A stretch of DNA of 64,000 bases from Myroides fluvii (GCF_009792295.1 NZ_CP039934.1:248001-312000); one strand, 5' to 3'; shown: positions 10,568 to 20,255, counted from the stretch's first letter. Numbers and translations are program-made. Notes: generated from the letters alone by a model not told the origin.

Positions 10568-11257
10568 TTATTTTATTTTCTCTTCAACTAACTGTGCTAG
10601 ATTAGACTTCTTGTCTGTTTCTGAGAGGTTGTCATACACCATTTTCAGTTGTGTAAAATCGTCTTTACTCGTGTAGTATAGGTAATAAAGTGCAGTTAAG
10701 GACGTTTGGTGCTGCTCTAAATAATTGGCAATAAAGATATTTTGATCCTCTTGCAATTTCTTATATCCTTGTAGAATTTGCTGCATTTTCTCCTCGTCTT
10801 TTTGTTGCATTGCTTCCATATAAACGGTTTGCTGTTGTCCTTGATAAGAAAGCAGATTGTACTTATACAAACTTAGGTTTCGCTCAAACTCACTTAACGT
10901 TTCATTATTAGGGGTTCCTTTTAAAGCAAAAGAAGTAAAGTTTTCTTGATCGATGTTTACTTCTGTTTTTCCACTTTCAATAAACAAGGGTATTCTTCCC
11001 TTTTGATCGCGAAAAGATAAATAACCTAACGTAGGTTGATCTATTTTACCAACAAATTTAAACCGTTCATCTTTTACTATAATTGAATCCAACTTGATTA
11101 ATTCTTCTGCATTGGTATCAGCTATTTGACTCAAATAGATCATTTCTCCATCAGGTACATGGGCGAGTATACCCTCTATTTCAAACTGCGTTTTCGAATT
11201 ACAAGAAGTGAGCACTACTGCTATCCCAAGCAAAAGCCACTGTGTACATATTTTCAT
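10568..11257 (-). CDS. DUF4369 domain lipoprotein
   Basis: A 229-residue predicted lipoprotein; the lipobox VLTSC is at residues 15-19. The following region (FEIEGILAHVPDGEMIYLSQ) has the layout of DUF4369, the domain usually found before a thioredoxin fold in Bacteroidota TlpA-like proteins. Here the protein stops after a helical stretch and has no CxxC domain, unlike the longer relative at 15548-16693. The function is unknown; an outer-membrane or periplasmic location is inferred from the lipobox. Confidence 0.7.
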   Translation of the reverse strand: MKICTQWLLLGIAVVLTSCNSKTQFEIEGILAHVPDGEMIYLSQIADTNAEELIKLDSIIVKDERFKFVGKIDQPTLGYLSFRDQKGRIPLFIESGKTEVNIDQENFTSFALKGTPNNETLSEFERNLSLYKYNLLSYQGQQQTVYMEAMQQKDEEKMQQILQGYKKLQEDQNIFIANYLEQHQTSLTALYYLYYTSKDDFTQLKMVYDNLSETDKKSNLAQLVEEKIK

Positions 11258-11300
11258 AGCATTTATTTTAATTCACCAAATTAACTCTATTTAACTAGAA

Positions 11301-11684
11301 TTACAAAAACAAAAAGGACAAAAGCAACATAATCCACCCTGCTACCAACGCTAAACCTCCTATAGGTGTAATGGGGCCTAGTACTTTTATCTTTTTGCCA
11401 AAAGTTGCACTTAATACCAATCCATAGATGCTAAAAGAGAATAAAATCACGCCGAGTATAATTAAATTAGTGGCATAATACGTGTATTCACGTTGAGGTA
11501 AAACTCCAATAATCAACAGTAAAAGCGCATGATACATTTGATACCTCACACCTGTTTCATAGCTTTCTAATCGTTCAGTATCCATGTGTTTTTTTAATGC
11601 ATGCGCACCGAAAGCGCCAAATATAATAGCTAACGCACCGAAAATACTTCCTGCGAAAAGCGCTGTTGTGTTCGTAATATCCAT
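11301..11684 (-). CDS. DUF423 family small membrane protein
   Basis: A 127-residue protein with four hydrophobic segments. The N-terminal GALAIIFGAFGAHALKKHMD is the hallmark of the DUF423 (YgdD/YwdK) family, and GPITPIGGLALVAGWIML lies near the end. The function of the family is unknown. It is 21 bp after the transglutaminase-like gene and in the same direction. Confidence 0.85.
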   Translation of the reverse strand: MDITNTTALFAGSIFGALAIIFGAFGAHALKKHMDTERLESYETGVRYQMYHALLLLIIGVLPQREYTYYATNLIILGVILFSFSIYGLVLSATFGKKIKVLGPITPIGGLALVAGWIMLLLSFLFL

Positions 11685-11705
11685 TGTTTTTTAAATTTCT
11701 ATTGA

Positions 11706-12647
11706 TTAATTCATCGTTAACTGTCCTAAGATTTCCTCAGACATAAAAGGTCCTCCTGGATAACGAGCGGTATAGTCGAGATTTAACCAGATTTGCCCGC
11801 GTTCATCCACATGATAATGTACCTCTTTCCCCTTACTTTCCTCTACAAATAGAACCTCTTTAATCAAGAAAATAACTTTTTCTAAATGAGCTTTGTTTTC
11901 AATCAACATTTCTGGATACATGTGTTCTTTGGTGTGTATTAAACGAGGAGTACCACCGATAGAGCGAATCAAGGCTGCCATAAGAATAGAATAATCATCA
12001 CAATCACCCGAAAAGTGAATGAGCGACTCTGAAGCCGTAGCAATATATTCTCTTCCCTTGGGATCATTGACGTAATTCCAACGGGTACGCACTTCTTTAA
12101 AAATAGCCAAACACTGAATGATTTGTCTATACTCGCCATAGCCCTGAACCTTAGAGAAATTCTTCGTCGTTGCGAGTAAAGCAAAATTTCGAACCTTGGG
12201 GTTATCGTATTCAATCGCCTTTATCACCTTAGACTTATTGGGAAAAGGCAATAATTTAGCGATGATTAAGTCTTGTGGATTTTGCGTACTCGCCATGGCG
12301 TAAATCATCACGCGATAATCCTCAAAAATAGATTCTAAATCGTAGTCTTCGTGTGATGTTCCCACAAAGAAAATACCCAGGTACGCCAAGATGCAAATAA
12401 ACAATATCGTTTTCAGTTTAGATAAAATAAACTGGAAAGCGGCTAATATCACTACGCAAAGCAAAATACGGTCTAAGTGATAGGGCCATTCTGGATCGAT
12501 TATATTTTGATGCACGATAATAAATACCGGAATCGTTAGGAGTACGTTCAATATAAAAATAATGATATAGTCCCATGGAGAAGGAATTCTCAGGTACTCA
12601 TACCATTTTTTTTTCTTTTTAATAATTTGTACTTCTGGATTGTTCAT
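11706..12647 (-). CDS. Transglutaminase-like domain membrane protein
   Basis: A 313-residue protein with two or three N-terminal membrane segments (residues about 25-45, 60-80, 83-100) followed by a soluble domain. The motif SGDCDDYSILMAALIRSIG near residue 215 contains the cysteine of the transglutaminase/protease-like triad; the H of IHTKEHM and a later D are candidate partners. Such domains act as cysteine peptidases or amidases. It is the middle of a three-gene minus-strand run (SBP-like, this gene, DUF423). Confidence 0.7.
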   Translation of the reverse strand: MNNPEVQIIKKKKKWYEYLRIPSPWDYIIIFILNVLLTIPVFIIVHQNIIDPEWPYHLDRILLCVVILAAFQFILSKLKTILFICILAYLGIFFVGTSHEDYDLESIFEDYRVMIYAMASTQNPQDLIIAKLLPFPNKSKVIKAIEYDNPKVRNFALLATTKNFSKVQGYGEYRQIIQCLAIFKEVRTRWNYVNDPKGREYIATASESLIHFSGDCDDYSILMAALIRSIGGTPRLIHTKEHMYPEMLIENKAHLEKVIFLIKEVLFVEESKGKEVHYHVDERGQIWLNLDYTARYPGGPFMSEEILGQLTMN

Positions 12648-12665
12648 CTGTAAGTCAGAAAAAAA

Positions 12666-13511
12666 TTACATTTTAATTTCTTCGTATTGCTTTGGTGTAT
12701 CGATTAAATTCAAATCGACTAATTGTTGTTGTATTTTGTTGTAATTGACTTTTGATACTTGTTTCTGAGACCAACGCGTCAGCGATAACCACGTATTGAT
12801 ATCCTCAACCTTTTGATGATATCGCTCGGCTAGTGTTCGATCAATACTAGGTATAGATTTAAATTCTGAGGTTGTAGCGTTAATCACCTCCACTAGATGT
12901 TCGACTAAGGCTGGGTGTTGTTGCACAAAATCACGACGACCAACTAGGACAAAAGAAGGCCAAGGTGTCGGACATTCACCGATTCTTCTAAATACGTGTT
13001 GATCTACTAAAGGCTGTGTCATAAAGCGTTCCCACATAAAGTAATCCGCTTCTTTATTTTGCAACGCTATAACCGCCTTATCCAAAGTATCGACAACGAC
13101 AAACTCAAGTTCTTCTAGGTTCCAATTCATTTTTTTAGCGTGAACAATAGCCATTAAATGTGATCCCGAACCCAATCGACTAATAGCGATTCGCTTGTGT
13201 TGTAAATCTTCAATGGTTTGAAAGGGTGAATCTGCGGCCACGTGAATTCCCCATAACAAAGGAGAAGCTACATATTCTTGTATAATTAACGTAGGATTAC
13301 CTGCTGCAATGTCTTTGATAATTCCTTCAGATAAAATGATAGCTAAATCTGTTTCTCCTTGGCGTAACATCTGACACATTTTACCTGTTCCTTCGGGAAT
13401 ATCCGTCCATTGTAAATCAATTCCAACAGCATTAAACTCTCCATTTTCTAAGCACAAATGCCAAGGTAAATTAAAGTGTTCCGGTACACCAACCATTCTA
13501 ACTTCTTTCAT
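12666..13511 (-). CDS. Substrate-binding-domain protein, NMT1/SsuA-like, without signal peptide
   Basis: A 281-residue periplasmic-binding-protein fold of the NMT1/THI5-like type: VGVPEHFNLPWHLCLENGEF at the start, then LRQGETDLAIILSEG, and AISRLGSGSHLMAIVHAK near residue 108. No signal peptide or lipobox is present and no ABC permease or ATPase gene is nearby. It may therefore be a cytoplasmic sensor or enzyme rather than a transporter component. The ligand cannot be inferred. The stop is 19 bp upstream of the transglutaminase-like gene. Confidence 0.65.
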   Translation of the reverse strand: MKEVRMVGVPEHFNLPWHLCLENGEFNAVGIDLQWTDIPEGTGKMCQMLRQGETDLAIILSEGIIKDIAAGNPTLIIQEYVASPLLWGIHVAADSPFQTIEDLQHKRIAISRLGSGSHLMAIVHAKKMNWNLEELEFVVVDTLDKAVIALQNKEADYFMWERFMTQPLVDQHVFRRIGECPTPWPSFVLVGRRDFVQQHPALVEHLVEVINATTSEFKSIPSIDRTLAERYHQKVEDINTWLSLTRWSQKQVSKVNYNKIQQQLVDLNLIDTPKQYEEIKM

Positions 13512-13587
13512 TTTTATACGTCCTATACATTTTACTGCTAAGATAGTAAAAAGTACGTCTTAAAGATTGGGAAATTATAGAGAAGAA

Positions 13588-13619
13588 AAAAAAATCTCTA
13601 CGCGTTTGGTAGAGATTTT
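13588..13619 (-). terminator. Terminator of the CoA transferase gene
   Basis: A stem AAAATCTCTA/TAGAGATTTT with a T run on the minus strand, 6 bp after the stop of the CoA transferase gene. Confidence 0.8.
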
Positions 13620-13624
13620 AATGG

Positions 13625-15130
13625 CTATGATTTCATAGAACCTGTTTGTTTTAGACGGGTGTGAAATTTGAATGCTTCTTCTAAAATATGGGGTGTATGA
13701 CCACCTAATGCTTTGGCGCGTTCAAAATAATCTCTCAATTCTTGTTTATAGTCTGGATGCACACAATTTTCTATAATTACTTCTGCGCGTTCACGAGGAG
13801 ATAAACCACGTAAATCAGCTAATCCTTGATCGGTAACTAAAATATCTACATCGTGTTCAGTATGATCCACGTGAGAGACCATAGGTAATACGTGCGAAAT
13901 CTTATTTTCTTTTGAAGCAGCCTGTGTAACGAAAATGCTCAAATAGGCATTTCGCGCAAAATCTCCTGATCCTCCAATACCATTCATCATTTTACTTCCA
14001 CTAATATGTGTCGAATTCACGTTGCCATAGATATCAAATTCGATAGCCGTATTAATCGCAATAATCCCCAATCTTCTGATCACTTCGGGAGCATTGCTAA
14101 TATTTTGTGGGCGCAACACCAATTTATCTTTATACTGATCAAAGTTGTTAATTATTTTTTCATAACAAGCTTCTGTCACTGTAATGGATGAACCTGAAGC
14201 AAACGTCATTTTTCCAGAATCAATCAAGTCGAACGTACTATCTTGTAACACTTCCGAATACATGGTTAAATCTTTAAATGGCCCATCAATAAATCCAGTT
14301 AAAACCGCATTAGCGACCTTTCCAATTCCCGCTTGTAAAGGCAACAGAGCTTCTGTCAGGTTACCTTTTTTCACCTCAGCTTCAAAGAAATTCAACAAAT
14401 GCGTTGATATTGCTGTGGTTTTCACGTCTGGTTCTGGTAAAACAGCAGGAGTATCTTCTATACTTGAAAAAACAACTGCTACTACGCGATCTGGATCTAA
14501 ACGAATAAAAGACTCTCCGATACGATCCTTAACGGTGTGAATCGGAATCATTTCTCTTCGCGGCTGTTTCTTTGGCACAGAATTATCGTGAATGCCCTCT
14601 ACACTCAAAGGAATAGCGGTATTAACTTCTACAATAATCTTTTTGGCAACACTGGCAAAATAGGCCGAATTCCCAATTGATGTTGTAGGAATAATAAAAC
14701 CCTCCTCGTTGATATAGGTTGCCTCAATGATTGCAATTTCAACTTGTGGAATATGTTTTTCTTGTAATTGTTCAATCGTTTCGCTTAAGTGTTGGTCGAT
14801 ATATTTAACCTGTCCACTATTAATTGCGTGTCTTAGATCTGAATCTGCCTGGAAGGGCATTCTTCGGATTAAAGCATTGTTTTTTGCCAAGTCGGCATCT
14901 GTTGTTTGGCCTAGAGAAGCCCCAGTAATTAAAGTGATAGCCACTTTTTCAGTTGCTGCTCTTTGAGCAAAAGCAGGTAACACTGATTTGCTATCTCCTG
15001 CTTTAGTAAAACCACTCGCTCCTACAATAGCTTTATCGTGAATTAATAAGGCTGCAGCTTCTGCAGATAGAATTCGATCTCTATACGGACCGAATTTGAT
15101 TCTGTCCAAATTAGAATCTTCTGTTGTCAT
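13625..15130 (-). CDS. Acetyl-CoA hydrolase/succinate CoA transferase family protein
   Basis: A 501-residue protein of the acetyl-CoA hydrolase/transferase (Cat1/SCACT) family. The N-terminal domain shows GASGFTKAGDSKSVLPAFA; the C-terminal domain shows NGIGGSGDFARNAYLSIF, SHVDHTEHDVDILVTDQGLA and LRGLSPRERAEVII. Characterised relatives transfer CoA from succinyl-CoA to acetate. In this organism it would link acetate handling to the TCA cycle; true hydrolase activity cannot be excluded. It is a single-gene unit with a terminator behind it and a long upstream region. Confidence 0.85.
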   Translation of the reverse strand: MTTEDSNLDRIKFGPYRDRILSAEAAALLIHDKAIVGASGFTKAGDSKSVLPAFAQRAATEKVAITLITGASLGQTTDADLAKNNALIRRMPFQADSDLRHAINSGQVKYIDQHLSETIEQLQEKHIPQVEIAIIEATYINEEGFIIPTTSIGNSAYFASVAKKIIVEVNTAIPLSVEGIHDNSVPKKQPRREMIPIHTVKDRIGESFIRLDPDRVVAVVFSSIEDTPAVLPEPDVKTTAISTHLLNFFEAEVKKGNLTEALLPLQAGIGKVANAVLTGFIDGPFKDLTMYSEVLQDSTFDLIDSGKMTFASGSSITVTEACYEKIINNFDQYKDKLVLRPQNISNAPEVIRRLGIIAINTAIEFDIYGNVNSTHISGSKMMNGIGGSGDFARNAYLSIFVTQAASKENKISHVLPMVSHVDHTEHDVDILVTDQGLADLRGLSPRERAEVIIENCVHPDYKQELRDYFERAKALGGHTPHILEEAFKFHTRLKQTGSMKS

Positions 15131-15547
15131 TTCTCAAACGTTTATTTAGCTGCTTAAAAATAGAACTTTTTATTAATATTTGACATGTTTTTAAACACAT
15201 AGTGCGATTTATACGATTATACATTTCAATTAATATAAAAGATTAATGATCTAATCTATATTTTAAGACTATAAAACGATAATCACAATTTAACCCTTGT
15301 ATTAGTCCCAAAAGCTAAAAAAAGCGATATCCCTCATTCATTCATCTTTATTTCCACCTTTATTTTTCTTTATAATCTTTAAAAAAACAGCAGAAAAAAC
15401 AGCATATTCAAAATATTTTTAACATTATTTCCAACTACCCTCCTTCTCTCTCCTTTTGAACTTATGCTCATAAAAAAAAGCAACAAGTTTAAACTTGTTG
15501 CTTTTTTTATCTTTTCAAATTTCTGTTTTACACCGAAATTATCTTGT
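15131..15547. other. AT-rich intergenic stretch with one hairpin
   Basis: 417 bp with no gene. The part from 15131 to 15470 is very AT-rich and should contain the CoA transferase promoter; no clear consensus stood out. The part near 15473 is a terminator. Confidence 0.5.
15473..15509. terminator. Palindromic terminator behind the TlpA-like gene
   Basis: A nearly perfect palindrome (AAAAAGCAACAAGTTT and its complement) flanked by A and T runs; it works on both strands and lies 39 bp after the TlpA-like stop. Confidence 0.8.
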
Positions 15548-16693
15548 TTATTTTAATAGTTCTTCAACTTTTTGGTATAATTCTTCACCATATAAATTGA
15601 TCGCTAAGATTTCTCCTTTTTCGTTGATTAAGTAGTTTGCTGGAATTGCTTTCACTCCATATTCAGCGGCAATTTCATCATTCCAAAATTGTAAGTTCGA
15701 AACTTGTCCCCAAACTAAACCATCTTTTTCAATTGCTTGTAGCCATTTGTCTTTGTCTTTATCTAAAGAAACTCCAATAATATCTAATCCTTTGTCTTTA
15801 AATCCATTGTATAACTTAACTACATTTGGGTTCTCAACACGACAAGGTCCACACCATGAAGCCCAGAAATCAATTAAGACTAATTTTTTTCCTTTTTTGA
15901 ATTCTTCTAGTGATAATTCTTTATCAGCTGGTGTTTTACTTTTGAAATTTGGAGCGATATCCCCTACTTTTAAACCTGCAGCTTCTTCTGTTAAGCCCAT
16001 CATTTTAAGCATAGAATCGATTTTCTTTCCAACTTTTGACTCTTTTAATTCAGCAGTAAATTTGTCAAACTCTTTTACAAAATCAGTCTCTCCATCTTGA
16101 GAAGACATCATTTGTTGAGAAAGCAACAACAATCCAAAAATATTATTTGCATTCTCTTGTTGGTGTTTTTTATACACTGCATTGATACTTTCAATATAGC
16201 CTGTATATTCATTTTGAAGCGTCTCAAGTTTAGCGCGATCAGCTTCATCCGTAGACTGGCTCAATTGCATTAAAGTCATTTGATTTTCGTCAATAAACGC
16301 TCGTAATTTTGTAACCGTTGGCTTTACTTCATCTTGTAATTTTTGAAGCTTTTGGTTGTTTTCACTTCCTCCTAATACCGTTTCCGTTGGTTCGTCTTTG
16401 GCAATTGAGATTGTAATATGACCTGGTTCTCCAATGAAGAACACATTGTTTTGCATTTCTCCACCTAACACCATATACGCTTCTTCAAATTCCGTAAATG
16501 GATTTTCAAAAACCAATTTATTATCTTTTACTGTTCCAGTATAAACAACGGTTGGAGAAGGATTACCTAATTCTGAAGTCATGATTTCTACTTTTGTATC
16601 ATCAGCTACATCTTTCGTAGTAATCTCTATTGTATTATTTTGCTTACATGAAAACATCATTAAGGCTAGCAAAACAACTGCGAATTTTTTCAT
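15548..16693 (-). CDS. TlpA-like thiol-disulfide oxidoreductase lipoprotein with DUF4369
   Basis: A 381-residue predicted lipoprotein (lipobox LMMFSC, Cys16). Residues about 20-120 resemble DUF4369, then a helical linker, then an AhpC/TSA/thioredoxin domain from about residue 245 with the active site FWASWCGPCRVENP. Such proteins act as periplasmic disulfide reductases in Bacteroidota, for example in cytochrome maturation. It stands alone with its own terminator. The N-terminal layout is shared with the shorter lipoprotein at 10568-11257. Confidence 0.85.
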   Translation of the reverse strand: MKKFAVVLLALMMFSCKQNNTIEITTKDVADDTKVEIMTSELGNPSPTVVYTGTVKDNKLVFENPFTEFEEAYMVLGGEMQNNVFFIGEPGHITISIAKDEPTETVLGGSENNQKLQKLQDEVKPTVTKLRAFIDENQMTLMQLSQSTDEADRAKLETLQNEYTGYIESINAVYKKHQQENANNIFGLLLLSQQMMSSQDGETDFVKEFDKFTAELKESKVGKKIDSMLKMMGLTEEAAGLKVGDIAPNFKSKTPADKELSLEEFKKGKKLVLIDFWASWCGPCRVENPNVVKLYNGFKDKGLDIIGVSLDKDKDKWLQAIEKDGLVWGQVSNLQFWNDEIAAEYGVKAIPANYLINEKGEILAINLYGEELYQKVEELLK

Positions 16694-16841
16694 ATGAATG
16701 ATTTATAATTTTACGTCCTCGTAAAAGTATTAATAAAATCAAGATATCAAAAAGAAGTGGCGTTAATAAATTAGTTAATATTCTCCATGAATCAAGAATA
16801 GTTGAATATTCGTAGTTTTTTTCAATAAAAACTTAAATCCC

Positions 16842-17603
16842 TTAACTTAGCCAAAGTTTAAAATCGTTAACTTTCTCTCTACTAACGATTAATTCTTCCT
16901 CAAAATCAACCTGTAAACTCAATATTAATCGGGAATTGCTATAAGCCACAATCTCTTTAATAGCATCTACAGCCACGATGTGTTTGCGGCTAATGCGAAA
17001 AAATTGTTCTGCTTCTATTGTTTTTTCGATTTCATCTAGTGATTGATCGAGGATATAATCTCTGCCTTCTTTGGTTTTGAGGTACGTGATTTTGTTGGTA
17101 CTATAAAAACAAGCCACTTCACAAATAGGAACAATCTTCAACTGTGTTCCTATTTTAATTAAAAAGCGCTCTTTGTTTTCTTTGGGTGCAGCAGATAAAA
17201 AAGATTTGAACAAGTTCAATTGCTCAGTAAAAGCAAAGAAAGAAGCGCGTTGCTCATTAAACTTGTCAATTGCTCCTTTTAAATCGGCATCACTAATAGG
17301 TTTTAGCAAATAATCAATACTATTTAATTTAAAAGCGCGCAAGGCGTAAGCATCATACGCTGTGGTAAAAACAATAGCACTTTTGACTATCACTTGATCA
17401 AAAATCTCAAACGATAATCCATCAGACAATTGGATGTCTAAGAAGATTAAATCTGGTTCTTCATTTTCTTGAAACCACTGTACCGCTTCTTCTACACTTG
17501 TTAATTTATCAAGAACTTGGTAGCCCAATTTTTCAATTTTGCGTTCAAGCAAGCGTGCTGCTGGTTTTTCATCCTCAATAATGATAATTCGAAGTGGTTT
17601 CAT
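16842..17603 (-). CDS. LytTR family response regulator
   Basis: A 253-residue two-component regulator. The receiver domain has the acidic pair in IIIEDEKPAARLL, the phosphoacceptor Asp in LIFLDIQLSDGL near residue 57, and the lysine in LLKPISD near residue 107. The C-terminal LytTR DNA-binding domain begins near residue 145 (FLIKIGTQLKIVPI). It is the last gene of an operon with a LytS-type kinase. Its start overlaps the preceding 2TM gene by 29 bp, indicating translational coupling. Confidence 0.92.
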   Translation of the reverse strand: MKPLRIIIIEDEKPAARLLERKIEKLGYQVLDKLTSVEEAVQWFQENEEPDLIFLDIQLSDGLSFEIFDQVIVKSAIVFTTAYDAYALRAFKLNSIDYLLKPISDADLKGAIDKFNEQRASFFAFTEQLNLFKSFLSAAPKENKERFLIKIGTQLKIVPICEVACFYSTNKITYLKTKEGRDYILDQSLDEIEKTIEAEQFFRISRKHIVAVDAIKEIVAYSNSRLILSLQVDFEEELIVSREKVNDFKLWLS

Positions 17604-17961
17604 CTTTTAGTTTCAATTGATATTCGTACGTATTCTTTAGGCGCTTAAACTCTTTGCGTTCCAAGTAATCTTGCCAATGGCTCAAATAGGGTATTTGCTC
17701 TGCATAGTAAAAGATAAATTGTATTACAATTAGCAGCAACCAACACAAAGGTAATTCATAAAACGGACGTTCCGAACTTTTATATAAAGGCGTATGAACT
17801 CCTATTAGTACATCGGCAAACCCCACGAGTTGTTGGTAAAGCATGACACCTGTGAATAGCAACCACACAGCAACTTGAATAAAAAGCCTTTTCAGATAGT
17901 TCCTTCTTTGTTGCTTATAACGCCCATATTTTTGTTCTACTTCTGTGCTATAGAAATCCAT
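17575..17961 (-). CDS. 2TM domain protein in the LytS/LytTR operon
   Basis: About 128 residues from the ATG at 17959-17961; an in-frame TTG at 17979 is less likely. The sequence starts with a charged helix, then two membrane segments (about residues 25-45 and 72-90), then a charged C-terminal tail. The order helix, TM, loop, TM, YLERKEFKRLKN is the 2TM family found in Flavobacteriaceae next to LytTR systems. A second copy of the same domain type forms the C-terminus of the upstream kinase. A membrane partner of the kinase is plausible but unproven. Confidence 0.75.
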   Translation of the reverse strand: MDFYSTEVEQKYGRYKQQRRNYLKRLFIQVAVWLLFTGVMLYQQLVGFADVLIGVHTPLYKSSERPFYELPLCWLLLIVIQFIFYYAEQIPYLSHWQDYLERKEFKRLKNTYEYQLKLKDETTSNYHY

Positions 17962-17969
17962 TATTTTCT

Positions 17970-19313
17970 TTATTTCCAATTCGTACTACGTTTATTCTGC
18001 TGCTCCATGTATTCGCGGATTTTGCGATCTTCCCAGTCTTTTCCCAAGAAAAAGTGATAGTTATACGTCTTCATCCAATCAGCTACCAGTCCAATTCCCC
18101 ACGAGAATACAAAAATTAAGCTCCACATAAACCTTGTATCAGTCATTAAATTCAAGACGATTAAAAAGGTATTCACCATAATATACATCGTGAGATGGGC
18201 ATAAAACTTCTTTATTTTCTCTACATTTTTCTTTGCTTGAATCAAGATTTCTTGTTCATTTTCTTGTACGTCAATTATTCTCATCGGTTCAATAATTTTA
18301 GTTAATATAGGAATTCGTATGGTAAATGTTGTTTCTGTTTGTTCTACTTTAATCGGTTTCTTTGTGAGTAAGCCGTAGCGATCTGCAATATTTGTCAATC
18401 CAATTCCCTTTCGATCTTCATTGACTTGACGCAGGTTTAGGTTATTTTCCACAACCAAGTAACCACTTTCTTGTTTGATTACAATGTGAAGCGGTTTGGT
18501 AGAAGTTGCTTTGTTGTGTTTAATCACATTTTCCAGCAATAACTGCAAAGACAAAGGAACAACCTTAGCCCCTTCTTGTTTGATATCTTGATCAATTTCA
18601 AAGGTCAAACTTTCTTCAAAGCGCATTTGCAGCAATTCAATATACGTTTTCGCAAAATCCAACTCTTCCTCTAAGGGCACGAGTTCTTTGTTTTTTTGAT
18701 CTAAAATATAGCGATAGGTTTTGGACAATCCACTGGTGAATTCTTGTGCTTTTTCAGGATTTTCTTCAATTAGGGCATTGAGTACATTCAAGCTATTAAA
18801 CAAAAAGTGAGGATCCAATTGATTTTTCAAACTTTCAAATTGAGCCGAGACACTTCCTGTGATTACCTTTTGCTCGTTAATACTCATTCTCTTGTCTAGA
18901 GAAGTAAAGTAAGTATAATAGTAAATATACACGAGAATACTAAAGAAAAAAGCCGTACTGAAAATAGCGCTAAAACTACTGGAATCCATGAAATAATAGA
19001 AGGTTCTATTACCTATAAAGTGTACATCAAAAATCTTTAAAGCTAGGCATACCATCCAAATAAATCCGAAATTGATAGCCGTGACAATTGCTGTGACTTT
19101 GTGAACGCTGTTTTCCTTTCCATCCAATGACTTTGCAAACTTCTGCCAAAAATTTTCTTTCCAATATTGGTTCACCAAAACAATAACCCCTACAAAAGAG
19201 ACGAGATAACCCAAAAACAAGGATAAATCCATAAAATGCAGCTTGAGCACTTTCGTAAAAAGGATGAATACTATAAAGGCTAAAAGAATGATTTTAAAAT
19301 AATTATTTTTCAT
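17970..19313 (-). CDS. LytS-type sensor histidine kinase with C-terminal 2TM domain
   Basis: A 447-residue kinase. Four N-terminal membrane segments precede the His_kinase motif LKNQLDPHFLFNSLNVLNAL near residue 160, where the phosphoacceptor His lies. The ATPase region shows LQLLLENVIKHN and GIGLTNIADRYGLL. After the ATPase domain (about residue 345) comes an unusual C-terminal extension with two further membrane segments, LTMYIMVNTFLIVLNLM and FVFSWGIGLVADWM, the 2TM domain. The next genes are a free 2TM protein and a LytTR regulator, so this is a complete two-component operon. Confidence 0.9.
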   Translation of the reverse strand: MKNNYFKIILLAFIVFILFTKVLKLHFMDLSLFLGYLVSFVGVIVLVNQYWKENFWQKFAKSLDGKENSVHKVTAIVTAINFGFIWMVCLALKIFDVHFIGNRTFYYFMDSSSFSAIFSTAFFFSILVYIYYYTYFTSLDKRMSINEQKVITGSVSAQFESLKNQLDPHFLFNSLNVLNALIEENPEKAQEFTSGLSKTYRYILDQKNKELVPLEEELDFAKTYIELLQMRFEESLTFEIDQDIKQEGAKVVPLSLQLLLENVIKHNKATSTKPLHIVIKQESGYLVVENNLNLRQVNEDRKGIGLTNIADRYGLLTKKPIKVEQTETTFTIRIPILTKIIEPMRIIDVQENEQEILIQAKKNVEKIKKFYAHLTMYIMVNTFLIVLNLMTDTRFMWSLIFVFSWGIGLVADWMKTYNYHFFLGKDWEDRKIREYMEQQNKRSTNWK

Positions 19314-19485
19314 GCTGTTTACGATCCGCTTTGTTTTTCTTTGATGGAATTTCCACTTCTTCTTTTTCCGTTGACCTTACTTTGCTCGTTTCATCTTGGC
19401 TATAAGAAGGACTCACAGACCAAATAGTTCCCATTTGAAGGGCAAATTGCGTCAACATTACAATAATCAAAAATATAAATTTCAT
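19303..19485 (-). CDS. Small membrane or secreted protein ahead of the LytS kinase
   Basis: 60 residues from the ATG at 19483-19485 (a longer in-frame start at 19512 exists). It has one N-terminal hydrophobic segment (MKFIFLIIVMLTQFALQMG) and a charged Lys/Glu-rich tail. The stop overlaps the kinase start by 11 bp, which supports a real coupled gene. No family is recognised; it could be a small regulator of the kinase. Confidence 0.5.
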   Translation of the reverse strand: MKFIFLIIVMLTQFALQMGTIWSVSPSYSQDETSKVRSTEKEEVEIPSKKNKADRKQHEK

Positions 19486-19709
19486 AGGTATGTTGGTTGG
19501 TTTACTATGCAAAGATTAATCGATTAAAAAGAAGATAAAAATAAGAGTGGATGAACTGTACTATTAATAGGATGAACCGTAAAATGCAGTAAAGTTTTGA
19601 TTTCCAACCAAGAGAAACTACTGCTCCAACTGTTAATAAAAAGACCTGATTTATACCTAAAGACTTAATAATAATTATAAATTTGCATTTCTAATCGGTT
19701 AAAAAAATT

Positions 19710-20255
19710 ATGGTTTATAAATTCAGAGTTATCCTTGATACTGAGGAAGATATTTTTCGCGATATCGCTATTTTAGAAGACGATACTTTAGAGGATTTAC
19801 ACAATGCTATTATAAATGCTTTCGGCTTTGACGGCATGGAAGCTGCTTCATTTTATGCTTGTGATGATAGCTGGGCTCAACAAGAAGAAGAGATTTCTCT
19901 TTTTGATATGAGCGATGATCAAGAGACAGGAAAAACAATGGGATCAACACCTATTAACACTGTTTTAGATCAAGATCAAACCAAAATCATTTACGTGTAT
20001 GATTTTCTTAATATGTGGACTTTCTTTGTTGAATTAGCTGCCGTTGAAGAAGAAGAACCTGGTGCTTTATATCCGGAGTTGTTGTTCTCTCATGGAATTT
20101 TACCAGATTATATCCCAACCAAATCATTCGCAGCTGATCCTGTATCCAATGACGATATTTTTGGTGATTTTGACGATGATTACGACGAGGAAGATTACGA
20201 TATGTTTGAAGGCGATGATAGCTTTACAGACTATGGAGAGGATAATTGGAATTAA
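19710..20255 (+). CDS. Plasmid pRiA4b ORF-3-like (IS1096 TnpR-like) protein
   Basis: A 181-residue strongly acidic protein. The N-terminus VYKFRVILDTEEDIFRDIAI and LHNAIINAFGFDG is the pattern of the pRiA4b ORF-3/IS1096 passenger family. The last 35 residues are almost all Asp, Glu and Tyr. Despite the family name there is no transposon around it. In Flavobacteriaceae it is usually chromosomal and of unknown function. The next gene starts 56 bp later. Confidence 0.7.
   Translation: MVYKFRVILDTEEDIFRDIAILEDDTLEDLHNAIINAFGFDGMEAASFYACDDSWAQQEEEISLFDMSDDQETGKTMGSTPINTVLDQDQTKIIYVYDFLNMWTFFVELAAVEEEEPGALYPELLFSHGILPDYIPTKSFAADPVSNDDIFGDFDDDYDEEDYDMFEGDDSFTDYGEDNWN

Noticed and set aside
19710..20255. 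Part of an IS element, because of the IS1096-like family name
   Set aside because: No transposase or terminal inverted repeats surround it; the family is often chromosomal.
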